Below, one piece after another: positions 44,692 through 53,423 of a stretch of DNA of 64,000 nucleotides. The notes under the pieces were generated by a model, which saw only the letters and a list, made by a program, of their open reading frames with translations, was not told the DNA's origin and ran no database searches. Each line of letters begins with the position of its first letter. Position 1 is the first letter of the stretch. A program made the position numbers and the translations under genes. Where the stretch lies: positions 1 to 64,000 of the forward strand of contig JAPDPT010000007.1 in assembly GCA_034506315.1 (NCBI GenBank), in the 5' to 3' direction. The stretch comes from a candidate division KSB1 bacterium (lineage in GTDB: Bacteria > Zhuqueibacterota > Zhuqueibacteria > Oleimicrobiales > Geothermoviventaceae).

Positions 44692-47196
44692 ATGCGCCTG
44701 TCTTGCTGCGTGATGATCGCAAGCCTGACACTCGGGAGTGTGGAAATGCGGGCCGCTACGGACACAGGGCTGATTCCGGAACCTCAGCAGACAACGATCC
44801 TGGCCGGAAAACTGGACCCTCGCCAGTGGGGGCAGGTCGTCTTGGGTCCCGGAACCAGCGCGGAGGACCAGGCAGCCGTGGAGGAGCTCCTCTCCCTGGT
44901 CAGGGAGAAGGCTGGAGCCAACGTTTCGGTGATCCAGCAGCCCGGAGCCGTCCCCTCTCCAGGGCAGATCTGGCTCGGGGATTGGAACCGGTCCCCTGAG
45001 GTCCGGGACCTCCTGGCCCACTACGGTCTCCGTGCGCCTGAGGGGAAAGGATCCGAAGCCTACGTCCTTCTCCTTCTCCCCGACCGTGCGGTGCTCGCCG
45101 GTCCGAGTCCCGCAGCCCGCTACTACGCTTGCCAAACTCTGGCCCAGTGGCTGGAGATCGGCCGGGGCCAGTGCGTGGGGGTGATCGACTGGCCCGCGTA
45201 CGAGCTGCGTGGCGTCACCGACGACATCAGCCGGGGCCAGGTATCTACAGCTGGGAACTTCAAGACGATCATTCGGCGACTTGCGCAGCTCAAGATGAAC
45301 GTCTACATGCCCTACCTGGAGGACATGTTCACCTTCCGTTCCTACCCGCAGATTGGGCAGGGCCGGGGAGCCTGGACACCAGAGCTGGCACGCGAGCTCC
45401 AGGACTACGCCGAGCGCTACCACGTCCAGATTATTCCCATCTTTCAGACCCTGGGCCATTACGAGAACATCCTGATCCAGCCAGAATTCATTCACCTCGC
45501 GGAGTTCCCCGGCGCAGCCTCCCTCAACGTGAGTGACGAGGCCACGTACGGCTTCCTGGAGCAGGTCCTGTCCGAGATCCTTCCGGCGTTTCGGAGCCCG
45601 TACTTTCATATCGGGGCGGACGAGTCGTGGGACGTAGGGAAAGGGGCCAGCCGCGAGCGCGCGCAGAAGCTCGGGGTGGGTAAGGTACACGTCGAGCATT
45701 ACAAACGGGTGCACGAGATCGTCAAGCGCCATGGCAAGACCGTCATGATGTACGCGGACATCGTGCTCCAGCACCCCGAGATCCTCGAGGAACTGCCCCG
45801 GGATATCGTCCTTTTCGACTGGCACTATGATCCGCAGCTCAGCTACCCAAGCGTGGAGACCTTTCACCGGGCCGGCTTCCGATTCGTCGTCTCTCCGGGT
45901 ATACACAACTGGGCCATGATCTTCCCCAACCACACGGCGGCCATGGCCAACATCCTCCACCTGAGCCTGCGGGGACTGGAGGGCGGTGCCCTCGGCTGCC
46001 TGACCAGCAACTGGGGTGACTACGGCGGGGCCAACCTGCGGGAGCTGAATTGGTTCGGCTACGCATGGGCCGCGGCCTGTTCCTGGAACCCGCAGGCGGC
46101 AAAGGCCGAAACGTTCGGTCCCCACTTCGTGCGCTGGTTCTACGGCGCGGAGTCGCCGGAGCTTGTGGCCGCCATTCATCTGCTTTCCGAAGCCAGTGAG
46201 CTCTCCCACTATCCGGACCTCTGGCGGCATCCGTTCTACCGGATAGCGCCGGGTCAGGAGTCGCGCTTCCTGCAGAAGAAATTTGACCTGCCGCAGGTGG
46301 AACGCACGACCCTTGCCCTCCTCGAAAAGGCCCAGTCCTCCGTGCGGAGGAACTTGGACCATCTCGACTATCTGGCTCATGCGGCGCGCGTATTCGGATG
46401 GGTAGGGCGACGGGCGGCCCTGAGCCTGCGGGTCGAGGAACTGCGCCGTGGCCTCTGCTCTGGGGAACGCGATGGGCTTCTCGAGCAACTGGCCACCTCG
46501 TGCGACTCGCTGGCCGATCGGATCCGCGATCTGGAACGGGAATACGTGAACCTGTGGCTCCGAACGAACCTCGACGCGAACCTGAGCTATCTCCTCGAGC
46601 TATTCGAACGACAGGAATCCTACCTGCGCGCTGCCGGACAATCCCTGAGGGCCGGCAAAGTTCCTCAGGAGGCGGAGCTCCGGTCCCGATTCGTAACGGC
46701 GCGGGGGCAGCGTACAGGCGCACAGACCGTTTTCTTGCGGAAGCGCTTCGTGGTGGAGAAACCCATCGCCAAAGCCGTCCTGCAAGCCATCGGCAACGAT
46801 CAGCTGCGGGTCTTCCTCAACGGGCAATTTGTGGGGGAGGTCTTCGCAAGGTCCTCCCTCTCCATACGGGTAGAAAAGCAGCGGGTGCGGACGTGGGACG
46901 TCAGCGGTCAGCTCTGTCAGGGGACCAATGTGCTTGCCTTCGAGGCGGTCAGCTTTGACCCCAACGAGCCCGCGAGCGGCAACCTCTACCTCTGGATCCA
47001 GTTCACCGATGGCTCCAGGGCTACGGTCCTGACCGACGAAAGCTGGCGTGCCTCAGTGCAGTCCGAGCCTGGATGGGTGGCGCCCGGTTTCCGCGACGAG
47101 AAATGGAAATCGGCGGTGGACGCCGGTGTACGCTGGCGCATCTGCGAGCCGGACTTCGAACACAATCTTCCCTCCCGTATCGAATGGTGGGAATAG
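44692..47196 (+). CDS. GH20-family beta-N-acetylhexosaminidase-like enzyme, exported
   Basis: An 834-residue protein with a probable signal peptide (residues 1-21). A GH20b-like alpha/beta domain occupies about 25-165. The TIM-barrel catalytic domain (about 170-500) carries the paired acidic residues D310-E311 in FHIGADESWD, the family's substrate-assisted catalytic pair, and a likely substrate-binding FDWHYDP. The C-terminal third has a helical part, then a beta-sandwich (about 670-820, RVFLNGQFVGEV) like carbohydrate-binding or galactose-binding folds. GH20 enzymes remove terminal GlcNAc or GalNAc. The nearby nagA gene fits a GlcNAc-releasing role. The ATG at 44692 follows GGAGGAG. Confidence 0.85.
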   Translation: MRLSCCVMIASLTLGSVEMRAATDTGLIPEPQQTTILAGKLDPRQWGQVVLGPGTSAEDQAAVEELLSLVREKAGANVSVIQQPGAVPSPGQIWLGDWNRSPEVRDLLAHYGLRAPEGKGSEAYVLLLLPDRAVLAGPSPAARYYACQTLAQWLEIGRGQCVGVIDWPAYELRGVTDDISRGQVSTAGNFKTIIRRLAQLKMNVYMPYLEDMFTFRSYPQIGQGRGAWTPELARELQDYAERYHVQIIPIFQTLGHYENILIQPEFIHLAEFPGAASLNVSDEATYGFLEQVLSEILPAFRSPYFHIGADESWDVGKGASRERAQKLGVGKVHVEHYKRVHEIVKRHGKTVMMYADIVLQHPEILEELPRDIVLFDWHYDPQLSYPSVETFHRAGFRFVVSPGIHNWAMIFPNHTAAMANILHLSLRGLEGGALGCLTSNWGDYGGANLRELNWFGYAWAAACSWNPQAAKAETFGPHFVRWFYGAESPELVAAIHLLSEASELSHYPDLWRHPFYRIAPGQESRFLQKKFDLPQVERTTLALLEKAQSSVRRNLDHLDYLAHAARVFGWVGRRAALSLRVEELRRGLCSGERDGLLEQLATSCDSLADRIRDLEREYVNLWLRTNLDANLSYLLELFERQESYLRAAGQSLRAGKVPQEAELRSRFVTARGQRTGAQTVFLRKRFVVEKPIAKAVLQAIGNDQLRVFLNGQFVGEVFARSSLSIRVEKQRVRTWDVSGQLCQGTNVLAFEAVSFDPNEPASGNLYLWIQFTDGSRATVLTDESWRASVQSEPGWVAPGFRDEKWKSAVDAGVRWRICEPDFEHNLPSRIEWWE

Positions 47197-47297
47197 GGGA
47201 CCGGGCGGAGCCTCAAGGGCTCAGTCCAGGCAGGCAAGCCTCCCTCGCCGTATAGGCGAGAACCCGTTGGAGCACGATCCCCAAAGGGAGGACGACG

Positions 47298-47654
47298 ATG
47301 GAAGACCGACTCTATTACTACCGCGCACAAGTAGTCGACGTGTTCGACGGCGATACGTGCACGGTGGACTTTGACCTTGGCCTCTACGCGACGCTGCGGA
47401 AGCAGACGCTGCGCCTGGCCCGCATCGATGCCCCCGAGGTTCGTGGGCCGGAGCGGGACGCAGGTGTGCGCGCCCGTGATGCCCTGCGGGGTCTGATCCT
47501 GGGAAAGCAGGTCATTGTGCGCACGTTCAAAGACCGCAAGGGAAAGTACGGCCGCTGGATCGCGGAAATCTGGCTGAAACAACCGGACGGGCGCTACCTC
47601 AACGTCAACGACTGGATGCTGGCCCAGGGCTTTGCAACCCCGTACCGACCCTGA
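47298..47654 (+). CDS. SNase-fold (thermonuclease-like) nuclease without signal peptide
   Basis: A 118-residue single staphylococcal-nuclease-like OB-fold domain. The catalytic set is visible: the Asp pair in FDGDT (D17, D19), R42, D44 and E47 in RLARIDAPEVRG, and R86 in GRWIAE. Most SNases are exported, but this one has no signal sequence and begins directly with the fold, so it may act inside the cell. It lies 101 bp after the GH20 gene and 9 bp before nagA, with GGGAGGA before its ATG. The reason for this company is not obvious. Confidence 0.85.
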   Translation: MEDRLYYYRAQVVDVFDGDTCTVDFDLGLYATLRKQTLRLARIDAPEVRGPERDAGVRARDALRGLILGKQVIVRTFKDRKGKYGRWIAEIWLKQPDGRYLNVNDWMLAQGFATPYRP

Positions 47655-47663
47655 GGAGGTAGC

Positions 47664-48845
47664 GTGCAGGCGGACCAAGTCCTCCGGGGCCATGTCGTAA
47701 CCCCCGACCGGACCGTCGAGCGCGGCTGGATCGCGATGGCCGAAGGTCGGGTCCTCGCCGTTGGAGAGGGAGAGAGCCCGACCTGCTCCTCCCGCCACGA
47801 GTTTGGACAGGCTTACCTTTTACCCGGCTTGATCGATCTCCACATCCACGGAATGGAAGAAGGGGACCCAGGCTCGGAAGTGGGGATCCGGATGATGCTG
47901 CGCGCGGCCCCCAAACACGGGGTCACGGGGATCCTGCCGAGCCTGGCTTCCTCCACGCGCGAGGGCTACCTCCGCTTTTTCGAGAATGCCAGGGCAGCCA
48001 AGGAGAGCCTCGGGGCACGACTTCTGGGCGTGCACTGTGAAGGACCTCACATCAATCCGCGGATGGCGAGGGGAATGGACCCCCGTTTCCTTCGTCCCCC
48101 GAACGCGGAGGAGGACGACGCACTTCTCGCCGAGGGCGATGGCCTTCTCCGTATCATGACCCTGTCGCCGGAGCTTCCGGGAAGCGTAAACCTGATCAGG
48201 AAACTGCGGGAGCGCGGTGTGGTGGCCTCGCTGGGACACACCGCAGCGTCGCGGGAACAGGTGCGAGCAGCCGTGGCGGCTGGCGCCTCCCACGTGTGTC
48301 ATCTCTTCAACGCCTTTCCGAAGCCGGAGCGCGAGCCGGATCTACCCGACACAGCCTCCTATTGCCTCGAAGAGCCGCAGCTTACGCTCGAGGTTATCCT
48401 GGATCTGGTGCACGTCCCGCAGGAAAAACTCCAGCTCGCCCTGGAGAAAGCAGGCGTCGACCGGCTGGTGGGGGTAACGGACGGAATGCGCGGTGCGGGT
48501 CTCGGTCGGGGCATCTACCCAATGACTGACGGCCGCTGGTACCGGATCGACGCCGACGGGGGATGCCGCCTGGTAGAAAGCGAAGTGCTGGTCGGCACCG
48601 CCATGACCCTGACGGACGGGCTGCGCAATCTGGTCCGCAGGATGGGTCTCCGGCTCGATGAGGCCGTTCGCATCTGCAGCACAAATCCGGCGCGCGTGCT
48701 GGGTCTCGGCAACCAGCTGGGCAAAATAGCCCCCGGCTATCGCGCCGACATCGTTGTCTTCGACGAAAACCTGATCCCCCTCGCCACCTTTGTGGAAGGC
48801 CGCCTGGTCTGGCAAAGGGACCTGCCCCGGAACGGCGGGCCCTGA
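47664..48845 (+). CDS. nagA: N-acetylglucosamine-6-phosphate deacetylase
   Basis: A 393-residue amidohydrolase that turns GlcNAc-6-phosphate into glucosamine-6-phosphate and acetate. Metal and catalytic positions match NagA: H60 and H62 (DLHIHG), E126 (HCEGPHINP), H192 (SLGHTAAS), H213 (HLFNAF, where NagA usually has HLFNAM), H250 and D273 (VTDGM). The GTG start at 47664 has GAGGAGG upstream and follows the SNase gene by 9 bp. It probably processes sugar released by the upstream GH20 enzyme after uptake and phosphorylation. nagB and a GlcNAc kinase or PTS are not in the window. Confidence 0.9.
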   Translation: MQADQVLRGHVVTPDRTVERGWIAMAEGRVLAVGEGESPTCSSRHEFGQAYLLPGLIDLHIHGMEEGDPGSEVGIRMMLRAAPKHGVTGILPSLASSTREGYLRFFENARAAKESLGARLLGVHCEGPHINPRMARGMDPRFLRPPNAEEDDALLAEGDGLLRIMTLSPELPGSVNLIRKLRERGVVASLGHTAASREQVRAAVAAGASHVCHLFNAFPKPEREPDLPDTASYCLEEPQLTLEVILDLVHVPQEKLQLALEKAGVDRLVGVTDGMRGAGLGRGIYPMTDGRWYRIDADGGCRLVESEVLVGTAMTLTDGLRNLVRRMGLRLDEAVRICSTNPARVLGLGNQLGKIAPGYRADIVVFDENLIPLATFVEGRLVWQRDLPRNGGP

Positions 48846-49037
48846 ACACACCTTCCCGACGGAAACCGAACAGACTCGCGGGTGCACCACCGAACCCGGT
48901 AGTCCCGGTCCCTGGACCGCCCCCGTGACGCGAATCTCCTCGCCGGGCCAAGGGGGTCGTCCAGCATTCGCGCGCGTCGAGTCCACCCGGGCCGTCCGAG
49001 CCCCCACCCCCTGGCGGTACCCCCACGGGCCTGTATC

Positions 49038-51587
49038 TTACCTGAGATCGACCAAGGAGCGGACCGTCAAGGCGCGACGGAACGCCTCGAGGTCGACAGG
49101 AGCACCCCTCGGGATGAAATCGACGGCCACGGGCCGACCCGGAAATACGTCGAAATAGTTATCTGAAAATCGGCCCTCGAAACCCGGGGCCAGCAGGAAC
49201 ACGCTCTTGGCAAACGCCGAAGCCAGTACCTTGACCTGGGGCCTTTGCCCTGAGCCAGATACCTCCAAAGTCAGCTCGGCGGGCGGCAGGATCAGCTCCT
49301 TGGGCCGGACGAAGAGGAGGGTGTTTTGGCTTATCGGGGTACCGTCCTCCAGCACCTCGCAGAGCAGCACACTCCGTCTGGCGTCTGTTCCGCTCAGCAA
49401 AGAGGGGACGTCGTACTGCGTTAGCTTTGTGCTCGAGCCCGGCGGCACAGCAACGGGCAGAACCTCCTCGTGCACAACGCCGGTGGCGAAGTCGTGGACG
49501 GCTGTCCGCAGCTGTCCGCGAAACGGCTCCCGACGATCGTTCACCACGTAGACGTGTACCTTCTCCCCTTGCACGTAGGGACTGACAAGGATTGGGGCGT
49601 AAAAGCGGGCAGCGTAATAGTGGAGCGCTTTCCACCGGCCAAAATAATCGATACTGCTCCAGGAGGCCACCGGCCAGCAGTCGTCGATCTGCCAGTAGAG
49701 AGAGCCCATGCAGCGCGGACGGATACGTCGGAGGTGTTCAGCCCCCAGCTTGATTCCCTCAGCCTGAACGATCTGGCTCATGACGAGGAAGTCTTCGAAG
49801 CGACGTGGTACCGGCCAGTCCCTCTCCATGTACTCCCGGATCAAGCGATTGCCGCGGGGATGCTTCTGGTGGACAAGCATCACGGGGGACTCGATGTCCC
49901 AGTCCTGAGGCAGGGTGAAGGCTTTCACCGTCTCGAGGAGGGGGAAGGACTGAAACCCGTACTCGCTCATGAACCGGGGGTGCTGCTCCAGGTAGGCCTC
50001 GAAAGGCAGCCCGCCGTGCCAGACCATCCAGTAGTGGACATCGCCCATTCTCTCGGACTGGGGCAGGTCTTCGAGGTTCGAGCTTGGCGAACTTGGCCAG
50101 TACGGCCGCTGCGGGTCGTGCTCGCGGATAACCTCCGGAAGAACGCTGTAAAACAGCTTCCTGTAGTCCTCCCAACAGGACGCCGGGTACTGCTGCTTCC
50201 AGCCCCATTCAAACCATCCGGCTTCGATCTCGTTGTTGCCGCACCAGAGGGCCAGGCAAGGGTGGTTACGTAGCCGCTTCACCTGATCCGTGGCCTCCAG
50301 GCGCACACTTTCCATAAAGGCCTCGTCGCCGGGGTATAGGGAACAAGCGAACATGAAGTCCTGCCAGACCAGCAGGCCCAGCTCATCGCACAGGTCGTAG
50401 AAGACCTCGTCCTCGTACACGCCGCCGCCCCAAACGCGCAGCATGTTCATATTGGCCGCCCGGCAGGACTCCAAGAGCCAGCGATACTTCTCTGAAGTTA
50501 CGCGGGTGGGGAAATTGTCCGCCGGGATCCAGTTGCCGCCTTTCGCGAAGATGGGCACTCCATTGACCACAAACTCAAAGCTCCTGCCCCAGGGATCTTC
50601 CTTCTGCCGGAGCTCGAGGCTCCGCAGCCCTAAGCGCCCCTGCCACCGGTCCAAGAGTCTGCTGTCCTGACTCAGGGTTACCTCTACGCGGTAAAGGTAT
50701 TGCTCCCCGTATCCGTTTGGCCACCAGAGGCGCGGCCTATCGATTCGGACCGGCACCGAGACCGTCTGCACGCCGGACGGAAGGTCCACGTGCTGTTCCT
50801 GGGCAGAGAAAGCTGCTTCGGGGCTTCGCACTTCGAACCGGTAGTGGCCCGGCTGGGTCACCTCGACTTCCACTTGGACTGTTAGTACAGCCGTGTCCTC
50901 GGCCAGGGAAGCGGTGACAAAATACACACTGCGAAGCACCGCGGTGTCCCAGCCAAGAAGGTAGATCGGCCGCCAGATTCCGCACGTCACCAGGCGCGGA
51001 CCCCAGTCCCACCCAAAATGGTACGGGGCCTTGCGGGTATAGGGGCTTGTCTTCTCGCCTTGGTCATTGGCGGCCGGCAGGAGCACCTTGCGGTCCTTCA
51101 TCTTCGGCAGCACTTCGTTGATAGGCGATCGAAAGACGACGCGCAGGATGTTCTCGCCGACCGCAAGCCAGCGCTTGACCGGCACCCGCCACGTACGAAA
51201 CATGTTGTCGGCACGGAGGACCCGTACGCCATTGAGCCAGACGTCTGCGTACGTGTCGAGTCCCTCACAAACCAGCTCGATCTGTTCGCGATCGAGGAGC
51301 ACCGAGGGAACGGAAAACCGCAGCTCGTATTCCCAATCGGTCTTGCCTACCCACTGCACCTTGGCCTCGTTGTCCCGGAAGAAGGGGTCGGGCAGAAGTC
51401 CGTTGCGCAGAAGATCCGTGTGCACACAGCCTGGCACTTCGGCCGGATACCAGCGCTGCGTCCCCACCTGGCGAAACTGCCATCCTTCGTGCAGAGGAGT
51501 CCTGATCCTCAATTCCCTTGCCTCCGCGCCCCGCACCAGCATTCCCGAGAGGGCAAGCAGAAACGCAAGCAACGCTGTTCCACCCAT
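49038..51587 (-). CDS. Beta-mannosidase-like glycoside hydrolase family 2, exported
   Basis: An 849-residue protein with a signal peptide (GTALLAFLLALSGMLVRGAEA). Typical GH2 architecture: jelly-roll (about 25-215), Ig-like (about 215-330), TIM barrel (from about 330) and C-terminal beta domains. The acid/base is E453 in WCGNNEIEAG and the nucleophile E542 in RFMSEYGFQS. The HFGWDWGPRLVT and WGGGVYEDEVFYDLCDELG segments are characteristic of beta-mannosidases. It would release mannose from mannan or glycoprotein oligosaccharides in the periplasm or outside. I prefer the ATG at 51587 to a GTG three codons earlier because of the ribosome-binding site GAGGTG. Convergent with nagA. Confidence 0.9.
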   Translation of the reverse strand: MGGTALLAFLLALSGMLVRGAEARELRIRTPLHEGWQFRQVGTQRWYPAEVPGCVHTDLLRNGLLPDPFFRDNEAKVQWVGKTDWEYELRFSVPSVLLDREQIELVCEGLDTYADVWLNGVRVLRADNMFRTWRVPVKRWLAVGENILRVVFRSPINEVLPKMKDRKVLLPAANDQGEKTSPYTRKAPYHFGWDWGPRLVTCGIWRPIYLLGWDTAVLRSVYFVTASLAEDTAVLTVQVEVEVTQPGHYRFEVRSPEAAFSAQEQHVDLPSGVQTVSVPVRIDRPRLWWPNGYGEQYLYRVEVTLSQDSRLLDRWQGRLGLRSLELRQKEDPWGRSFEFVVNGVPIFAKGGNWIPADNFPTRVTSEKYRWLLESCRAANMNMLRVWGGGVYEDEVFYDLCDELGLLVWQDFMFACSLYPGDEAFMESVRLEATDQVKRLRNHPCLALWCGNNEIEAGWFEWGWKQQYPASCWEDYRKLFYSVLPEVIREHDPQRPYWPSSPSSNLEDLPQSERMGDVHYWMVWHGGLPFEAYLEQHPRFMSEYGFQSFPLLETVKAFTLPQDWDIESPVMLVHQKHPRGNRLIREYMERDWPVPRRFEDFLVMSQIVQAEGIKLGAEHLRRIRPRCMGSLYWQIDDCWPVASWSSIDYFGRWKALHYYAARFYAPILVSPYVQGEKVHVYVVNDRREPFRGQLRTAVHDFATGVVHEEVLPVAVPPGSSTKLTQYDVPSLLSGTDARRSVLLCEVLEDGTPISQNTLLFVRPKELILPPAELTLEVSGSGQRPQVKVLASAFAKSVFLLAPGFEGRFSDNYFDVFPGRPVAVDFIPRGAPVDLEAFRRALTVRSLVDLR

Positions 51588-51623
51588 GGTCGTCACCTCT
51601 GTGCTCTTGGCTCCGGACCCACG

Positions 51624-51652
51624 AATGTACAGAAGCGCCGCCGTGCAAACAA
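51624..51652 (-). promoter_or_regulatory. Candidate promoter for the GH2 gene
   Basis: On the minus strand, TTGTTT (51647-51652), 17 bp, TACATT (51624-51629). Weak -35; start near 51617, a 30-nt leader. Confidence 0.35.
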
Positions 51653-51775
51653 GCTTGGCCTACGCACGCCCCCTACAGCAGCGCGGTCCGCTCAGCCCCG
51701 GCATCCTCCCGTGGACGCAGGGGGCATGGGGTTCACGGGGCGAGACCGGAGACGGACCGGCATCCGCACTTCTCC

Positions 51776-51804
51776 TTGATTCGGAACCGGCCGTTCGCTA
51801 CCAT
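51776..51804 (+). promoter_or_regulatory. Candidate promoter for the Gfo/Idh-type oxidoreductase gene
   Basis: TTGATT at 51776-51781, 17 bp, TACCAT at 51799-51804. Start near 51811, divergent from the GH2 promoter. Confidence 0.4.
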
Positions 51805-51867
51805 TCGACATCGCATCTGGGCGTAGTCGTAACGAGGTGGCAGGGTCCGTAACAGCGGGAGGTCAAC

Positions 51868-53265
51868 ATGAGACGAGGGTTGGGGCTCGCAGCGTGGATG
51901 GTCGCATCGGCCCTTGTCGTGGGTGGTTGTGCCAAGAGAGGAGCGCAAATGCGATTCACAGGGGCACAAGGCGAGGTGAAGCTCATCACGCTGGATCCCG
52001 GACATTTTCACGCCGCGCTCGTCCAGAAGACGATGTATCCGCAGATTGACCCGGTGGTGCGGGTGTTCGCGCCGGCGGGTCCGGACCTGGACGATCATCT
52101 TTCGCGCATCCAGGGCTTCAACACCCGGACTCAAGATCCTACGCACTGGGTCGAGAAGGTGTACACGGGTCCGGACTACTTGGAACGAATGCTACGGGAA
52201 AAGCCGGGGAACGTGGTGGTCCTGGCCGGCAACAATCAGCGCAAGCCCCGCTACATCAAAGCATGTGTGGACGCCGGTCTGAACGTCCTCTCGGATAAGC
52301 CGATGTGCATCAATTCCGAGGGCTTCGCCCTCCTCAAGGCCGCCTTTCGCTCGGCGGCCGAGAAAGGCGTATTGCTCTACGACATCATGACCGAGCGCTA
52401 CGAGATCACGACCATTCTGCAGCGGGAGCTCGTGCACATGCCGGAGGTGTTCGGAGAGCTCCAGGCCGGTAGCCCGGATGACCCCGCCGTCACGAAGGAA
52501 AGCGTCCACCACCTGTTCAAGTACGTCGCTGGGGTTCCTGTGAAGCGCCCTGCTTGGTACTTCGACGTGGAGCAGCAGGGAGAAGGCATTGTCGATGTGT
52601 CCACGCACCTGGTGGACCTGGTGATGTGGGAGTGTTTCCCGGAGCAACCCATCGACACGACGGACATCGAAGTCCTGCGCGCTCGGCACTGGCCGACGTT
52701 GATCACCCGGGAACAGTTCGAGAAGGTCACGCGCTTGCCCGACTTCCCCGATTTCCTGAAAAGCCAACTGGACCCGAACGGGGCGCTTCCCTACTACTGC
52801 AATGGCGAAATGATCTACAGGATTCGGGGAATCTACGCGAAGGTATCTGTGATCTGGAACTTCGAGGCACCCCCGGGAGGCGGCGATACCCACTACTCGG
52901 TGATGAAGGGAAGTCGGTCCTACGTGGTGATCCAACAGGGGAAAGAGGAGAACTATCGGCCCGAACTCTACGTGCTCCCTGCCCCTGGGGTTAACCCCGA
53001 TGAGCTGAGTACGCCGCTTGCCAACGCGGTCCAGAAGCTCCAGGAGAAGTGGCCTGGCGTAGCTCTCGAGAAGCAGGGGCAGCGCTGGCACATCCTTGTT
53101 CCCGACGTCTATCGCGTAGGGCACGAGGCCCATTTCGCCCAGGTTACGGAAAAATACCTCCGCTTCCTCGTCGAAGGGAAGCTTCCCGATTGGGAAGTGC
53201 CGAACATGATCGCCAAATACTACACCACGACCCGTGCCCTCGAGCTAGCCCGTCGCAGCGAGTAA
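51868..53265 (+). CDS. Lipidated Gfo/Idh/MocA-type oxidoreductase
   Basis: A 465-residue protein with a clear lipoprotein signal (WMVASALVVGGC, lipobox Cys at about 21). A Rossmann-like domain follows, in which the usual glycine motif is replaced by LDPGHFHAALV, then VVVLAGNNQRKPRYIKACVDAG and the Gfo/Idh signature LSDKPM. The C-terminal half (DVSTHLVDLVMWE, DTHYSVMKGSRSYVV) resembles the putative oxidoreductase C-terminal domain found in Bacteroidetes-like bacteria. Exported members of this superfamily such as the Tat-type NAGases carry a bound nucleotide. This one has a lipoprotein signal without a twin-arginine motif beyond the RR at 2-3. The substrate, perhaps a sugar from the mannosidase next door, is unknown. 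Confidence 0.75.
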   Translation: MRRGLGLAAWMVASALVVGGCAKRGAQMRFTGAQGEVKLITLDPGHFHAALVQKTMYPQIDPVVRVFAPAGPDLDDHLSRIQGFNTRTQDPTHWVEKVYTGPDYLERMLREKPGNVVVLAGNNQRKPRYIKACVDAGLNVLSDKPMCINSEGFALLKAAFRSAAEKGVLLYDIMTERYEITTILQRELVHMPEVFGELQAGSPDDPAVTKESVHHLFKYVAGVPVKRPAWYFDVEQQGEGIVDVSTHLVDLVMWECFPEQPIDTTDIEVLRARHWPTLITREQFEKVTRLPDFPDFLKSQLDPNGALPYYCNGEMIYRIRGIYAKVSVIWNFEAPPGGGDTHYSVMKGSRSYVVIQQGKEENYRPELYVLPAPGVNPDELSTPLANAVQKLQEKWPGVALEKQGQRWHILVPDVYRVGHEAHFAQVTEKYLRFLVEGKLPDWEVPNMIAKYYTTTRALELARRSE

Positions 53266-53276
53266 CGCAGCCCCCA

Positions 53277-53306
53277 AAAGAGGCCCCTCCGCGGAGGGGC
53301 CTCTTT
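53277..53306. terminator. Bidirectional rho-independent terminator
   Basis: A perfect inverted repeat: 13-bp stem and CGCG loop, flanked by A's and T's on both sides. It lies 11 bp after the oxidoreductase stop and 117 bp after the convergent M1 peptidase, so it can serve both. Confidence 0.85.
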
Positions 53307-53423
53307 CCGGTTCAGCTCGCCACGTTCAGAGTACGCCGCTCCCGTCCCGGCCGACAACCGTTCCACCCCTTGGACACCCCCACCGTCCACGGAGATTGCC
53401 GGCCGCAGGAGAAAGCCGGGGGC

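Noticed and set aside
44596-46488. 630-residue minus-strand frame opposite the GH20 gene
   Set aside because: Shadow of the GH20 coding frame; no ribosome-binding site and no recognisable domain.
53277-53306. Operator-like palindrome
   Set aside because: Its GC-rich stem, short loop and A/T flanks between two convergent genes fit a bidirectional terminator better.
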